This document shows positions 43,158 through 52,878 of a DNA stretch of 64,000 nucleotides, piece by piece. The stretch is taken from positions 1 to 64,000 of the forward strand of contig JAJRPG010000006.1 of the NCBI GenBank assembly GCA_024280855.1, given 5' to 3'. Positions within the stretch are counted from its first letter, which is position 1. Each line of letters starts with the position of its first letter. The notes beneath the pieces were generated by a model, which was not told the origin of the DNA, ran no database searches, and was given only the letters and a program-made list of their open reading frames with translations. This DNA is from Planctomycetota bacterium. Lineage in GTDB: Bacteria; Planctomycetota; Phycisphaerae; UBA1845. Both the position numbers and the translations under genes were made by a program.

Positions 43158-44057
43158 ATGATGCTAAAGCCCGCAAATAATGAATCTGATGTGGCCACGA
43201 ATCAAAAGCTCGGGCTATCGCTTGCTCGCATTCTGGCCATCTTTGTTTCGTTTGCTTATAGCTTAGCGCTGCTGGATTTCTTTCCTTCCCATTGGCCGGC
43301 TGGGCTGCGCTCTGCCCAGCTTTTTTTTTATGGGCCAATTCTACGGTTGGTGACGTCAGCTGTTCGAGTGGTTTATGACGGGCCGTTGACTCATGAATTG
43401 CGAAACCATGTCTACATATGGCTATGTCTAGCCATCATTCCTTATCTGCTGATGGCTATTATTGGTCGCGGTAAACCGGCGGACCTGGGGCTACGTTTGC
43501 CCAATAAGATTGGCGTCAGGCTCTTGGCAGTGAGTGTCGTTTTGTCGTTGCCGTTTATTGTTTGGATGACGCAAAGCGATCAGTTTGCCCCTTATTATAA
43601 GCCTTATATTGCTAGAGCTGGCCATGCGGCGTTTGTTGGTTTTAACGTGGCGAATATGTTCGCAGAGCATTTCTTATTCCACGGTGTTGTGTTGGCGTTG
43701 GCAAGACGGAATTTGTGCTGGCCTGATGCGCCGGTAGATTGTGTCTCGACTACGCAGGACGCGAAGAAATGTCTGCAATGGCTGGGGTTCGCGCAGCCGA
43801 CGGGCGGTGCAACGGGGCTAACAGCTTTGACGCGATGGATGGGATTGCCTGATGGATGCGTGATCGCGGTCTGTGTGTCCGGGGTTCATTTCAGCCTGGT
43901 TCATGTGAGCAAAGACCCCAGAGAATTAATTCTTTCGCTACCGGGCGGGATGATTTTAGCCTTGGTTGCTTATCGGACTAACAGTTTTTTGGTTCCGTTG
44001 GCCATCCACTTAGCTACGGCTGGCTTGGCCTATGGGGTGATGTTGCCTAGCTTATAA
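43158..44057 (+). CDS. CPBP-type membrane protein with altered motif
   Basis: 299 residues, about seven or eight membrane segments. The region after residue 165 fits the CPBP (CAAX protease and bacteriocin-processing, Abi) family: motif 1 AEHFLFHGVV, motif 2 SGVHFSLVHV, motif 3 LAIHLATAGL. Motif 1 of the family is EExxxR; here it is EHxxxH, so the second Glu and the Arg are both His. That may be an alternative metal site or loss of proteolysis. A Cys/Trp-containing loop separates motifs 1 and 2. A perfect terminator-like hairpin with T8 lies within codons about 48-57. Confidence 0.7.
   Translation: MMLKPANNESDVATNQKLGLSLARILAIFVSFAYSLALLDFFPSHWPAGLRSAQLFFYGPILRLVTSAVRVVYDGPLTHELRNHVYIWLCLAIIPYLLMAIIGRGKPADLGLRLPNKIGVRLLAVSVVLSLPFIVWMTQSDQFAPYYKPYIARAGHAAFVGFNVANMFAEHFLFHGVVLALARRNLCWPDAPVDCVSTTQDAKKCLQWLGFAQPTGGATGLTALTRWMGLPDGCVIAVCVSGVHFSLVHVSKDPRELILSLPGGMILALVAYRTNSFLVPLAIHLATAGLAYGVMLPSL
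43299..43328 (+). terminator. Terminator-like hairpin inside the CPBP gene
   Basis: GCTGGGC (43299-43305), loop TGCGCTCT, GCCCAGC (43314-43320), then T8 (43321-43328). Structure is ideal for an intrinsic terminator in the sense direction, but it is inside the coding frame (residues read SAQLFFYG). The T8 could also cause polymerase slippage. Function is inference. Confidence 0.5.
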
Positions 44058-44065
44058 GGCGATTC

Positions 44066-44087
44066 CACGGTTGCTGTGACGTTTTTT
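44066..44087 (+). terminator. Intrinsic terminator after the CPBP gene
   Basis: CACGG (44066-44070), TTG, CTGTG (44074-44078) with one G-T pair, followed by ACG and T6 (44082-44087), nine bases after the stop codon. Confidence 0.6.
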
Positions 44088-44118
44088 ACCATTTGTATGT
44101 CCATCAAAGTCGTAGCAC

Positions 44119-44147
44119 TGCGCAAGCTGAAGCATGCGGCTCGTTGA
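44119..44147 (-). repeat. Short palindromic repeat family B, minus copy
   Basis: CTGCGCAAGCTGAAGCATGC followed by GGCTCGTTG; the GGCTC end is on the right, opposite to the copies at 20594 and 21796. Confidence 0.6.
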
Positions 44148-44205
44148 AATTGAGGCGTATTTTTTCGGAACATGGCGAAAAACACTATCCTAGTAGGCTT
44201 GGCCG

Positions 44206-44234
44206 TTGAATCAGCGGTTTTGGTGTGCTAAAAT
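44206..44234 (+). promoter_or_regulatory. Sigma-70-type promoter candidate for the 44342 gene
   Basis: TTGAAT (44206-44211), a 17-base spacer, TAAAAT (44229-44234). It lies about 100 bases upstream of the coding start. Confidence 0.4.
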
Positions 44235-44341
44235 AAGTGGCTGGGTTAAGTTCTGGATGGCGGAATGGTGGATATCCGTGACGCTATCTAATTGGGGAAC
44301 CCTGTTTGGCTTGTTCGTAAACGCTTACCTGAGGGGGGAGC

Positions 44342-46903
44342 ATGAGGTTAAAGTCTTGCATCGCGCTGGGTGTCATTGTCTTAGCAGGCGTCATTATGTC
44401 TGCTGCAGACGGGCTGCGTTTTTCTAGTAATCAGGTTGTCGCAACGTCTATGGCGACTGGTCCTGATATAGTTGTTTCTAAAATTGCTTTTCTGAATGGT
44501 GGTCAATCAAGCTGGGGACGTGAGGGTGGCATCTCAGCCAATTCTTTTGATACTACTGCATGTAACATTGGCGACCAGCCTGCGAGCTGGGACACCGCTT
44601 CGGCGTTCCATCCAATCATCACGCAGAATGTTTATCGATTGAAATCCGGTCGATTTGAACATATTGGACTTTCCTGGGTAAAACATGGTTTTTCTACAGT
44701 GGAAGACAATTGCACCTTGTGCGATGTTTCGTGCGATTTTTGTTGCACTAGTTGTCAGCCTACCGGGCTTTCAAATATGCTTGGCGTGAACTGTGGAGAT
44801 GTTTACTCAAGTTCGTTAAATGGTAATCGAGACAATCTTGGTCCGCATTCGGAGGTGGATGCGTTTACCGGCGAGTTCCCGCCTAGTCCAACTCGGCCCG
44901 ACAAGTTTTGCGTGGGTGGCGTTGATGATGGTAACTCATGCGGCGTCATCGAAGATTGTGATAGTTTGGTCTGTGCTTATCCGCTCCTCGGTGGACGCTT
45001 GCAAGTGAAAGATGATGACCTTGACCCGGCTATGAATGTGGGGGCTTTGTATTATTTAGAATCGCAGTACATCGCTCAGGATGATGCGTCTTTTGGGAAT
45101 GCGATGAATAACGCTTCGCACCGACCAACTGACATTAGTATATTGAACGGGAAGTTCCGCTTTGATGCACAAGACGTTACCGTGCCTGGTGAACCCGCAA
45201 TTTACGCGTGGGGAAAAAATGACCCGCAAGGTCTTTGTGACGTGGCTTTGACACCTTGTGTGCTGGATGTGGATTGTCCGGGCGTTGGTGAAATGTGTCT
45301 TCCGAACCGATATTGCCAAGGCGATTCGACGCCTTGTATCACCTCGGCGGATTGTGCTGTGGGGGATGCCTGCGTGGGTGTGATTGAAACGGTTATCCAG
45401 CTTCCGGGCGAGGGGCGATTTATTTTAGCGGCAAAAGCGAGTCCGTTGCGCACGGCTGAGTGGCGCTATGATTACGCTGTATTTAATATGAATTCTGATC
45501 GGTCGGGCGCGTTTTTCCGTGTACCTGTGCCTATGAATCAACAGAACCGCGATTTGTTTTTTCGCGACGTTGACTATCACAGTGGCGAAGTTTTTGATCT
45601 GACTGACTGGGCGGCTGTGGAAGCGGGCGACACGATTACATGGTCGGCCCATGTTTGTGTGGGGGGCGATGCAGACGGATCGTCTTGCGTGGGTGATGTC
45701 GATTGCCCTAATGGTGGGCTATGTCAGCCCTATCAACTGGACACCTGTGTAGGCGGTGATTTGGATGGTGCGTCATGCACGGACCATAGTGATTGTGCTG
45801 GCGCGGTGTCAGGTCAATGTAGTGGTCCGCAGGCAAGGCAATGCACGATGGGCAATAACATTGGCGTGTCATGTTTTAATGACGGCGATTGTGTGAATGG
45901 TGGCGTGGGTAGCTGTACGCTGTTGTTTCCGAGTTATGGTGCAAGTGTTAATAGTAACGCACTTCGATTTAGTACGATGTACAGTTTCGGATTCATTTCG
46001 CCAGCTCAGCCAGCTACGACGACGGTTACGCTTGGGTTATTCAAACCCGGAAGCAGTGACAGGATTACGGCATCTTCTGTCGGTCCTTCGGTGGGCCCTG
46101 CGGATTGCAACGGTAATAGTATTCCAGATGAATGCGACGTGGATTGTAACGCGCCGGGATGTTCTGGCGTTCCCATGTGCGGGCTAAAATCTGATTGTCA
46201 GCCGTTGGGTGTGGAGGGGCATGGGATACCGGATGAATGCGAAGTCGCTTTTATTGACTGCAATGGCAATGGCGTCCCGGACAATTGTGACACCGACCCG
46301 TCAGACCCTGATGGCGATGGCCAAGTGAGTGGCGACTGCAATAGCAATGATTTTCCAGACGAATGTGAGCAGGATTGTGATGGTGACGGATTACCTAGTG
46401 CTTGCGATCGAATCTGTAATGGCACCGTAGACTTTGGCCAAGCTTGCTTTAATGATTCGCAGTGCGATGCGAACTCTTCTTGCGTGGACAATGAAGATAC
46501 AGATGGCGACGGTTTATCGGACTGCGAAGATTTGTGCCCGATGACAAATCCTGGCGGTTCGTGCGTGTGCCCTGACCCTGACCTTTGCTGCCTTTTTGGT
46601 GATCCAAATAGCACCTGTATTGGCGTTCAATCTATCTCGCTCTGCCTAAGTATTGGCTTTGAGCCAGTATGTCAGCTCGCTGCGGAATGTCGCGATGGAT
46701 GTTTGCTTGGGGACATAGATGACAATGGCGTGCGTGATTTGAGGGATATAGCTGGGCTTATGACGTGTTTTTCGGGGCATAGCAGTGTCACTGGATTTGC
46801 GACACCTTCGGCGGAGTGCTTGCGTGTGTTCGATGTTGATAATGACGGCACTGTGGAACAGGCCGATTTTTCAGCTTTTCAAGAGGGACTTCAAGGGCCT
46901 TGA
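44342..46903 (+). CDS. Large secreted Cys-rich EF-hand repeat protein
   Basis: 853 residues; GAGGGGGGAG gives a very strong ribosome binding site. Signal peptide MRLKSCIALGVIVLAGVIMS with cleavage near SAADG. The N-terminal 430 residues are a beta-rich unknown domain. Residues about 438-527 carry Cys repeats of the type CVGGDADGSSCVGDVDC. Residues about 587-727 carry calcium-binding-loop repeats DCNGNSIPDECD, DCNGNGVPDNCD, DCNSNDFPDECE. The C-terminus (about 783-853) is a dockerin-like pair: GDIDDNGVRDLRDIAGLMTC and FDVDNDGTVEQADFSAF. Probably structural or adhesive; no catalytic motif seen. Confidence 0.8.
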   Translation: MRLKSCIALGVIVLAGVIMSAADGLRFSSNQVVATSMATGPDIVVSKIAFLNGGQSSWGREGGISANSFDTTACNIGDQPASWDTASAFHPIITQNVYRLKSGRFEHIGLSWVKHGFSTVEDNCTLCDVSCDFCCTSCQPTGLSNMLGVNCGDVYSSSLNGNRDNLGPHSEVDAFTGEFPPSPTRPDKFCVGGVDDGNSCGVIEDCDSLVCAYPLLGGRLQVKDDDLDPAMNVGALYYLESQYIAQDDASFGNAMNNASHRPTDISILNGKFRFDAQDVTVPGEPAIYAWGKNDPQGLCDVALTPCVLDVDCPGVGEMCLPNRYCQGDSTPCITSADCAVGDACVGVIETVIQLPGEGRFILAAKASPLRTAEWRYDYAVFNMNSDRSGAFFRVPVPMNQQNRDLFFRDVDYHSGEVFDLTDWAAVEAGDTITWSAHVCVGGDADGSSCVGDVDCPNGGLCQPYQLDTCVGGDLDGASCTDHSDCAGAVSGQCSGPQARQCTMGNNIGVSCFNDGDCVNGGVGSCTLLFPSYGASVNSNALRFSTMYSFGFISPAQPATTTVTLGLFKPGSSDRITASSVGPSVGPADCNGNSIPDECDVDCNAPGCSGVPMCGLKSDCQPLGVEGHGIPDECEVAFIDCNGNGVPDNCDTDPSDPDGDGQVSGDCNSNDFPDECEQDCDGDGLPSACDRICNGTVDFGQACFNDSQCDANSSCVDNEDTDGDGLSDCEDLCPMTNPGGSCVCPDPDLCCLFGDPNSTCIGVQSISLCLSIGFEPVCQLAAECRDGCLLGDIDDNGVRDLRDIAGLMTCFSGHSSVTGFATPSAECLRVFDVDNDGTVEQADFSAFQEGLQGP

Positions 46904-47088
46904 TATTCAGCATTAGAGAGGATTTATCTGTAGACTATTGAGGGTCCGAGAAAAAATAGTTGTTGACTTGTATCGTTGAACGGCTGTAACCTATTAGGTG
47001 TAGTTCACTTGTTGGCGATTCGTTGATTTCACCAAATCCAGTGGAGGGGCACGGTGATTCGGATTCGGTATTTGGGGAGAGGTGTGTT

Positions 47089-49584
47089 TTGCAATTTTTG
47101 TCCCATAGGGCATTAGCTACTTTTGTGACGCGACCCATTCATGTTTGCGTGATGGCGCTGGCTATGATGGTCTGCGCGGATGTTGCGATAGGCGAAGGTA
47201 CAGGCTCTGTGATTCAAGTCGGGGCTTGTTCTTTAGATTCTCAATGTGATGATTTTAACGCATGTACACTCGACGAATGCGTAACTAATGAATGCACGTT
47301 CACGGCAGTGGCTGGTTGCGTGCCTTGTATTTTTGATCCTGCGTGCCCACCTATTGATGTTGTGTTCATTATGGATACTTCCGGGTCAATGGCTGATGAG
47401 GCTTCGGCTTTGTGTTCGCAGATGAACGACGTAGTCGCGGATTTGGCTATGGATGGCGTAGTGGTTAATCCGATATTTCTCGGAATCACAGAGACGCCGG
47501 GGCGACACCTTTCTTGTTTGACTGACGACGTCGTTACGATGTTTGGTTCTGACGTTCCTGGCAATAACGGGACGTGCCAGTTTCCTGACACTTTTTCATC
47601 TCGTGAATCATGGGGGCCTGCGACGGCGATTGTCGCGGCTGAGTTTTCCTGGACCCCAGGCTCCAGGCGCATCATCATTCCTATCAGCGATGAAGGTTCT
47701 TGTGATGGTAGTTTTCCAGATGGATGTAGCGATCCAGGCGCGGATAGGGACGCCATTGCTAACGCGATGGTGGTAGCTCGGGCTAATGATGTGATCGTTG
47801 CTCCGATTATTGGTACGGGCGCAGACCAATGTGTTTTGGATTTGGCTGCTGATTTGGCTGGTGGTACTGGTGGAGTGACGAAGCAAACACAAGACCCCGG
47901 TACTGATTTGGCGGGTGTTCTGTTTGAGATTATTCAGCAGTTCTGCGTTGACCCTTGTAATGACTTGGAACATTGCACGGTCAACGATGCTTGCGATGAA
48001 GCGGGAATTTGTTCGGGGACACCTATTGATTCTATCACTTGTGTCACTGATGACGATTGTTTGTTCTCCGTATGCGATCTGCCTAGTGGGGTATGTTCTT
48101 GCGTGTTGGAGCCTGACCTGATTCTTGAGCAGGCTGACTCTTCGATCATGTGTTATAATCAAGGTGATATATTCAATATAAATGTTTATCTTGGTGTCAG
48201 CTCTGCGGGCATTTTTGGCGGCCAATTCAATATTCAATATGATCCGAGTAAGCTCAAGTATATTTCAGTGTTGCCGGGTAGCGTAGCTGATATTGCTTCG
48301 CCGTTTAATTCGCAAGTCGCCAAAATCATTGACGAGGTTGGGGGCAGTATTTTTTATGCGATTGGTACACCGTTTTTGCATCCTGGCTCTAACGGGGGGG
48401 TGCCGATGGCTATGGTGACGTTTGAGGCGCTGACTTCTTGTGACAGCACGGATATATGTTTTATTAACGACGGACCTAAGAATACCTTGCTGACAGACAC
48501 GAAGGGGTCATCTGTCACATATCGTGCGCAATGCATGGATAATTTGCGAACTACTGGCGCGGCCCCGGAAATCGTTTGTCCAGCGAGTGTGACCACGAAT
48601 TTGGATGCTAAAGCGACGACCGCAACAGTTGTTTGGGATGTCCCCCTAGCTACAGGGGGCTGCGATGGCCCACTCGTCGTTGATTGCTCTGCTACTGGTG
48701 ACAATAGTCTGATCGATCCTAATAATTTAATTACTGGCGGGGGCATCTTCCTGCCTGGTCATTATGAATTTCAGTGCATTGCTGTAGACAGTTGTGGCGC
48801 CTCGGCTGAATGTCAATGGACGGTGGATGTAGCTAACATGCACACGATGGAAATTGAAGTCGAGTTGTCACCGTCTATTTTGGCGGATGAGCTGGATCGA
48901 TGTATCGAATTAACATTTTATAGCGACTGTTTCGGCGACCCGTTAGTCATTGATCAGGACGTGACCTTCGAGAGGGTTCGCGACACAGCTTTTGCACGGC
49001 TAACTATAGATCTTCCTCGTGGCATTTATTCTTGTGTTACAGCGAGAGATACCAAACACACGTTGCCCTCTTCGAGTCGGGTGACCATTTCCGGGGATGT
49101 ATATCAAGCTAAGTGTGTTGGTGATCCGTTATTGAATGGTAATTGGCTGATCGGTGGCAATTTGGACGGTAATGCGACGATAGATCTCGTCGATTTGGCC
49201 ACGTTGATTGCTGAAATGAATAGTGTTGTGGATCCGAACACGCCGTGCGGGACGGTTGGCCCTCATGCTGACATCAATGGGGACGGCGTTGTTGATGCAT
49301 TGGACGAGGCATTTATTTTGGAATCGTACCAGCAATTTGCACTGACTACTTGTTGTCCACTAGTTGCGCCAAGTTCCGTTTCAAACTCCAACGAGTTGGT
49401 TACGTCGCTTACTATGAAAGAGCTGCGACAGCATGGGTGGCCTGAGTTGGAAGCTGCTGACACGAATGCAGACGGTAAGGTTGATGCCTCAGAGCTGATG
49501 ACTTTCGGAAATCGAAGAAGCACATCAATCGACCAGAAATTCAGACCCAAGCGCGGTGACTCTCGCGGCTTACTCCGTCGGTAA
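47089..49584 (+). CDS. Secreted vWA / cohesin-like / HYR / EF-hand protein
   Basis: 831 residues if the TTG at 47089, six bases behind GGGGAGAGG, is the start; an ATG at 47023 lacks such a site. A signal peptide ends near ADVAIGEG. Residues about 88-287 are a von Willebrand A domain with the MIDAS motif DTSGS (Asp96). Residues about 342-450 resemble a cohesin-type module (GQFNIQYDPSKLKYISVLPG). About 495-580 is a HYR domain (PEIVCPASVTTNLDAKATTA). EF-hand loops follow (NLDGNATIDLVDLATLI, DINGDGVVDALDE, DTNADGKVDASEL). The Arg/Lys-rich tail ends RGLLRR. Likely a cell-surface or matrix protein mediating binding. Confidence 0.75.
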   Translation: MQFLSHRALATFVTRPIHVCVMALAMMVCADVAIGEGTGSVIQVGACSLDSQCDDFNACTLDECVTNECTFTAVAGCVPCIFDPACPPIDVVFIMDTSGSMADEASALCSQMNDVVADLAMDGVVVNPIFLGITETPGRHLSCLTDDVVTMFGSDVPGNNGTCQFPDTFSSRESWGPATAIVAAEFSWTPGSRRIIIPISDEGSCDGSFPDGCSDPGADRDAIANAMVVARANDVIVAPIIGTGADQCVLDLAADLAGGTGGVTKQTQDPGTDLAGVLFEIIQQFCVDPCNDLEHCTVNDACDEAGICSGTPIDSITCVTDDDCLFSVCDLPSGVCSCVLEPDLILEQADSSIMCYNQGDIFNINVYLGVSSAGIFGGQFNIQYDPSKLKYISVLPGSVADIASPFNSQVAKIIDEVGGSIFYAIGTPFLHPGSNGGVPMAMVTFEALTSCDSTDICFINDGPKNTLLTDTKGSSVTYRAQCMDNLRTTGAAPEIVCPASVTTNLDAKATTATVVWDVPLATGGCDGPLVVDCSATGDNSLIDPNNLITGGGIFLPGHYEFQCIAVDSCGASAECQWTVDVANMHTMEIEVELSPSILADELDRCIELTFYSDCFGDPLVIDQDVTFERVRDTAFARLTIDLPRGIYSCVTARDTKHTLPSSSRVTISGDVYQAKCVGDPLLNGNWLIGGNLDGNATIDLVDLATLIAEMNSVVDPNTPCGTVGPHADINGDGVVDALDEAFILESYQQFALTTCCPLVAPSSVSNSNELVTSLTMKELRQHGWPELEAADTNADGKVDASELMTFGNRRSTSIDQKFRPKRGDSRGLLRR

Positions 49585-49794
49585 TCGTCAGGATAGTCAT
49601 TTTAGATCAAACGATATCACTATCTCCATAGCTAGGATGTGCTTGTTGCAATGCGCGCGGACTAGGCCATAATTCCACCAGGGCGACATAGCCTTGGTAT
49701 AGCCCTGCTGTTAGCTTTCTGGGGTTGAAAACTTGACGATTGGCTGTGCCTAGCATACCGTCTCTCTCTTAGGTGCTGGATCGAAAGGTACCCG

Positions 49795-51297
49795 ATGATG
49801 GCTAAGGATAAAGTCGCTCCTGATGGGGCGATGCAGCGAATTCAATCTGAGTCTTTGACTTTTGACGATGTCCTGCTGCTTCCGCGCCGTTCTTCAGTTC
49901 TCCCCGACAATATCGATCTACAAACTCGATTGACGCGTGATATTACGCTGAACATCCCGTTGGTATCCGCAGCTATGGATACCGTGACGGAATCTCGATT
50001 GGCTATCAGTCTTGCCCAAGAGGGTGGGATTGGGATTATTCATAAGAATTTGACCATCGAGGCCCAGTGTCGACAGGTCAATATCGTGAAGCGTTCGGAA
50101 AGCGGTGTCATTATTGATCCGGTGACGTTGGCTCCGGATGAGCCTGTCACGCGGGCTAAGGAAGTGATGACGCTGCAGAATATCTCCGGCGTGCCCATTA
50201 TTGATCCAGGCCGCGGACTCGTGGGGATTATCACGCGCCGTGATATGAAATATCTCGAAAGCGAGCATCTCAAAATACGCGATGTGATGACTGCTCAACA
50301 CTTAGTCACCGGCCCTCCGGGGACGAGCTTGGCTGAGGCGTGGGAAATTCTGAAACGCAAGAAAGTCGAAAAACTTCTACTTATAGATAATGACAACAAG
50401 CTCACCGGGCTGATTACCATGCGCGATATTGAGCGTAGTCGCCATTTCCCGGTTAGTTGTAAGGATGATCGAGGCCGACTTCGGGTCGGGGCGGCGGTCG
50501 GCGTGCATGACTATGATCGCGTAGAAGCGCTCATTGCCAGCGATGTTGACGTGGTTGTGGTGGACACGGCTCACGGCCATAGCGACAACGTGATTGATAC
50601 GATCAAAGAGATTAAGAAACGTCATAACATCAATATCGTAGCTGGTAACATTGCGACGGCTGAGGCGGCTAAGGATTTGATTGAAGCTGGGGCTGATGCG
50701 TTGAAGGTTGGCATTGGACCTGGCAGCATTTGCACGACGCGCATTGTGTCTGGTGTTGGCGTTCCGCAACTTAGTGCGGTGTTGAATGTTTGTTCCGTAG
50801 CGAATGCGGCTGGTGTTCCGGTGATTGCTGATGGCGGTGTTCGTCAGTCAGGCGATATTAGCAAGGCCTTGGCTGCCGGGGCGCACACGGTGATGCTTGG
50901 CTCGTTGTTTGCGGGTTTGGAAGAAGCGCCTGGCGAAACGGTGACGTGGCGCGGGCGTCGGTTTAAGGAATATCGCGGGATGGGTTCGCTGGGGGCGATG
51001 GTGAAAGGCTCGGCGGAGCGATATGGCCAAGATGCCAGCGCGCCGTCTCGAAAGCTGGTTCCTGAAGGGGTGGAAGGTCGCGTACCTTATCGTGGGCCTT
51101 TGTCGGAATTTGTATATCAACTGGTTGGTGGCATTCGTTCGGGTATGGGGTATTGTGGAACGGCGACGATTGACGATCTTAGAACATTAGCGACGTTTAC
51201 GCGGGTAACCGCTGCGGGCGTTACGGAATCTCGGCCACACGATGTGACCGTTACGAAAGAATCACCGAACTTCGCTATGGAGAGCCATAATGATTAA
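49795..51297 (+). CDS. guaB: IMP dehydrogenase
   Basis: 500 residues. NAD-dependent oxidation of IMP to XMP, the committed step to guanine nucleotides. The barrel begins [17 protein letters not shown]; two CBS domains are inserted at about 105-215 ([20 protein letters not shown]). The catalytic Cys313 is in [13 protein letters not shown] and the flap region reads [10 protein letters not shown]. The C-terminus carries [14 protein letters not shown]. It overlaps the lipoprotein gene by eight bases and is separated from guaA by that and one further gene. Confidence 0.95.
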   Translation: MMAKDKVAPDGAMQRIQSESLTFDDVLLLPRRSSVLPDNIDLQTRLTRDITLNIPLVSAAMDTVTESRLAISLAQEGGIGIIHKNLTIEAQCRQVNIVKRSESGVIIDPVTLAPDEPVTRAKEVMTLQNISGVPIIDPGRGLVGIITRRDMKYLESEHLKIRDVMTAQHLVTGPPGTSLAEAWEILKRKKVEKLLLIDNDNKLTGLITMRDIERSRHFPVSCKDDRGRLRVGAAVGVHDYDRVEALIASDVDVVVVDTAHGHSDNVIDTIKEIKKRHNINIVAGNIATAEAAKDLIEAGADALKVGIGPGSICTTRIVSGVGVPQLSAVLNVCSVANAAGVPVIADGGVRQSGDISKALAAGAHTVMLGSLFAGLEEAPGETVTWRGRRFKEYRGMGSLGAMVKGSAERYGQDASAPSRKLVPEGVEGRVPYRGPLSEFVYQLVGGIRSGMGYCGTATIDDLRTLATFTRVTAAGVTESRPHDVTVTKESPNFAMESHND

Positions 51298-51760
51298 GTC
51301 AACTAACCGAATGGCATTGAGCTTTGTATCGTTAGCTTGTTTGTTTGTGCAGACAGGCTGCTCGTTGATAGCGAATCCGAATTACGATGAGCTGGCGAGT
51401 CAGCCGATGGTCATGACGCCCTCAGAGTGTGGGGTTCGCCGGGCTGATGTGATGGTCGCTAGTCAGCAGGTTCGGTCTTTTGGTGTGGTGTCATGTGCGG
51501 CACATACCAGCGGCTTGACTCATGGCCCTTTGTTTTTTGAAGATCCCTATGTGCTTAACGGTAGCGACGACGGCCAATTTGCCTGGACGTTCGAAGAGCC
51601 TTTCCACTTCTTGCTCGGCCCGGTTCGCTATGGCGTTAACCTGGCGTTTATGCCTGTTAGTGCGGTCGTGAATCCCCCTTGGATACCGGTTACGGTAGCT
51701 GACGCTGGCGTCGCTGAGCCACAAGAAGAATCCGTCGGTGCGATTAAAGAAATTGAGTGA
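51290..51760 (+). CDS. Lipoprotein, 156 aa, between guaB and guaA
   Basis: Function unknown. The leader MALSFVSLACLFVQTGC is a clear lipoprotein signal with lipidated Cys in VQTGC. The mature part contains GPLFFEDPYVLNGSDDGQFA and a hydrophobic patch (YGVNLAFMPVSAVVNPPW) before an acidic tail. It begins inside the last codons of guaB, so it is translationally coupled to it; a link with purine synthesis is not obvious and the pairing may only reflect operon economy. Confidence 0.7.
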   Translation: MIKSTNRMALSFVSLACLFVQTGCSLIANPNYDELASQPMVMTPSECGVRRADVMVASQQVRSFGVVSCAAHTSGLTHGPLFFEDPYVLNGSDDGQFAWTFEEPFHFLLGPVRYGVNLAFMPVSAVVNPPWIPVTVADAGVAEPQEESVGAIKEIE

Positions 51761-51897
51761 CATCGCTGCGGCATTTTCGAACGCGCCTCGTCATCGGCTC
51801 GGATACTTGTTAGTGGCTCACGCCAAGACGCTCAGCTAACACTCAATTAGGCAGTCGATCTGCTTTTGGCGTTCATAGAGAGATAAGACGAAAAGGC

Positions 51898-52860
51898 TTG
51901 ACACTTATAGATCATCCAACTTCAACTACAGTTTTGCGTTGCTCGGCCTGTGGCCAACTGGTAGGGCCTGAGCGTGAAGCGCAATGCACTTTGTGTGGTT
52001 TTCAGTTCGGCGATGATCGAGTGACGGGCGCGGATGTTTCGCCTTATGCCAAGCAATTCGCCAGCAGGCAGAGAGGTTTGTGGCCTATGTGCCATTGGGT
52101 TTACTTCGCGGGCAGCCATCGTCTGAAACATTTGGCACTGATGCGCAGCTCGGCTGCTTCTCGAAGATTCGCTTGGCTGATGATGACGATGACGGCTCTC
52201 GCCCTTGGCGTTTTTCAGCTATCAATTGTAGGTTGGCGCGGCGTGACGTCATTGGCAGCTGTAGAGGAGACGGGTTCGATAACCCCGGCTGGGCAGCTTT
52301 GGCGACATGTGGCTTCTCGCGCTCGTCCGCTGCCTGCAGGCCTTGCCCCGCAGACGGCGGTAGATTTTTGGTGGAATCCTGCTCAGTCTGCGACCGGGTT
52401 CGTGTTGGGTTTGTTAAGCGGAGGAATATCGCTATGGTTTTTCCTGTGGTTGATGCGGGCGGGTTTAGCGAAGTCGCATCGCCTAGCTTATAGACATGAG
52501 CTGCGCATGTCGGCTGCGATTCATTATAGCATGGCTTGGCTAGTCCCACTTGGCGTGACGTGCGCGGTTATGTTATTTTTACCGTTGATACAAGCCGGGT
52601 ATATTGTCGGTTGGCTTGGCGTATCTGCGCCGGATGTGCTAGAGATATCGGCGAGCATCGTCGCGGCGATAGGCCTGATTTTGTGGTGGTTTTGGCTTTT
52701 AAGATTAGGCGCAACCGCACCGCAGGATACGCGGCAACGGGTGGTGGCGTTCATGGCGATTGGCCCCCCGGCTATTGTTACGGGATTGGCTTTTGCGTGG
52801 TGGTACGGTGTGTGCGGCGTGCAAAATTTGTTATTTAAGATGATGCGTATAGATTTTTAA
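51898..52860 (+). CDS. Zinc-ribbon membrane protein
   Basis: 320 residues; the TTG at 51898 is the best available start although AAAAGG is very close to it, so the true start may differ. The N-terminus has a zinc ribbon (LRCSACGQLVGPEREAQCTL, ending CGF). Four or five membrane segments follow: FAWLMMTMTALALGVFQLSI, TGFVLGLLSGGISLWFFLWL, AWLVPLGVTCAVMLFLPLI and two more. The layout resembles Yip1-like membrane proteins with a zinc ribbon, common in planctomycetes; function unknown. It precedes guaA by 18 bases. Confidence 0.65.
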   Translation: MTLIDHPTSTTVLRCSACGQLVGPEREAQCTLCGFQFGDDRVTGADVSPYAKQFASRQRGLWPMCHWVYFAGSHRLKHLALMRSSAASRRFAWLMMTMTALALGVFQLSIVGWRGVTSLAAVEETGSITPAGQLWRHVASRARPLPAGLAPQTAVDFWWNPAQSATGFVLGLLSGGISLWFFLWLMRAGLAKSHRLAYRHELRMSAAIHYSMAWLVPLGVTCAVMLFLPLIQAGYIVGWLGVSAPDVLEISASIVAAIGLILWWFWLLRLGATAPQDTRQRVVAFMAIGPPAIVTGLAFAWWYGVCGVQNLLFKMMRIDF

Positions 52861-52878
52861 GGGTGTGATGAGGCAAAC

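Noticed and set aside
44342..49584. Two large secreted proteins with identical open-frame length (853 codons from the longest start)
   Set aside because: Domains and sequence are unrelated, and the second probably starts at 47089; the equal length is chance.
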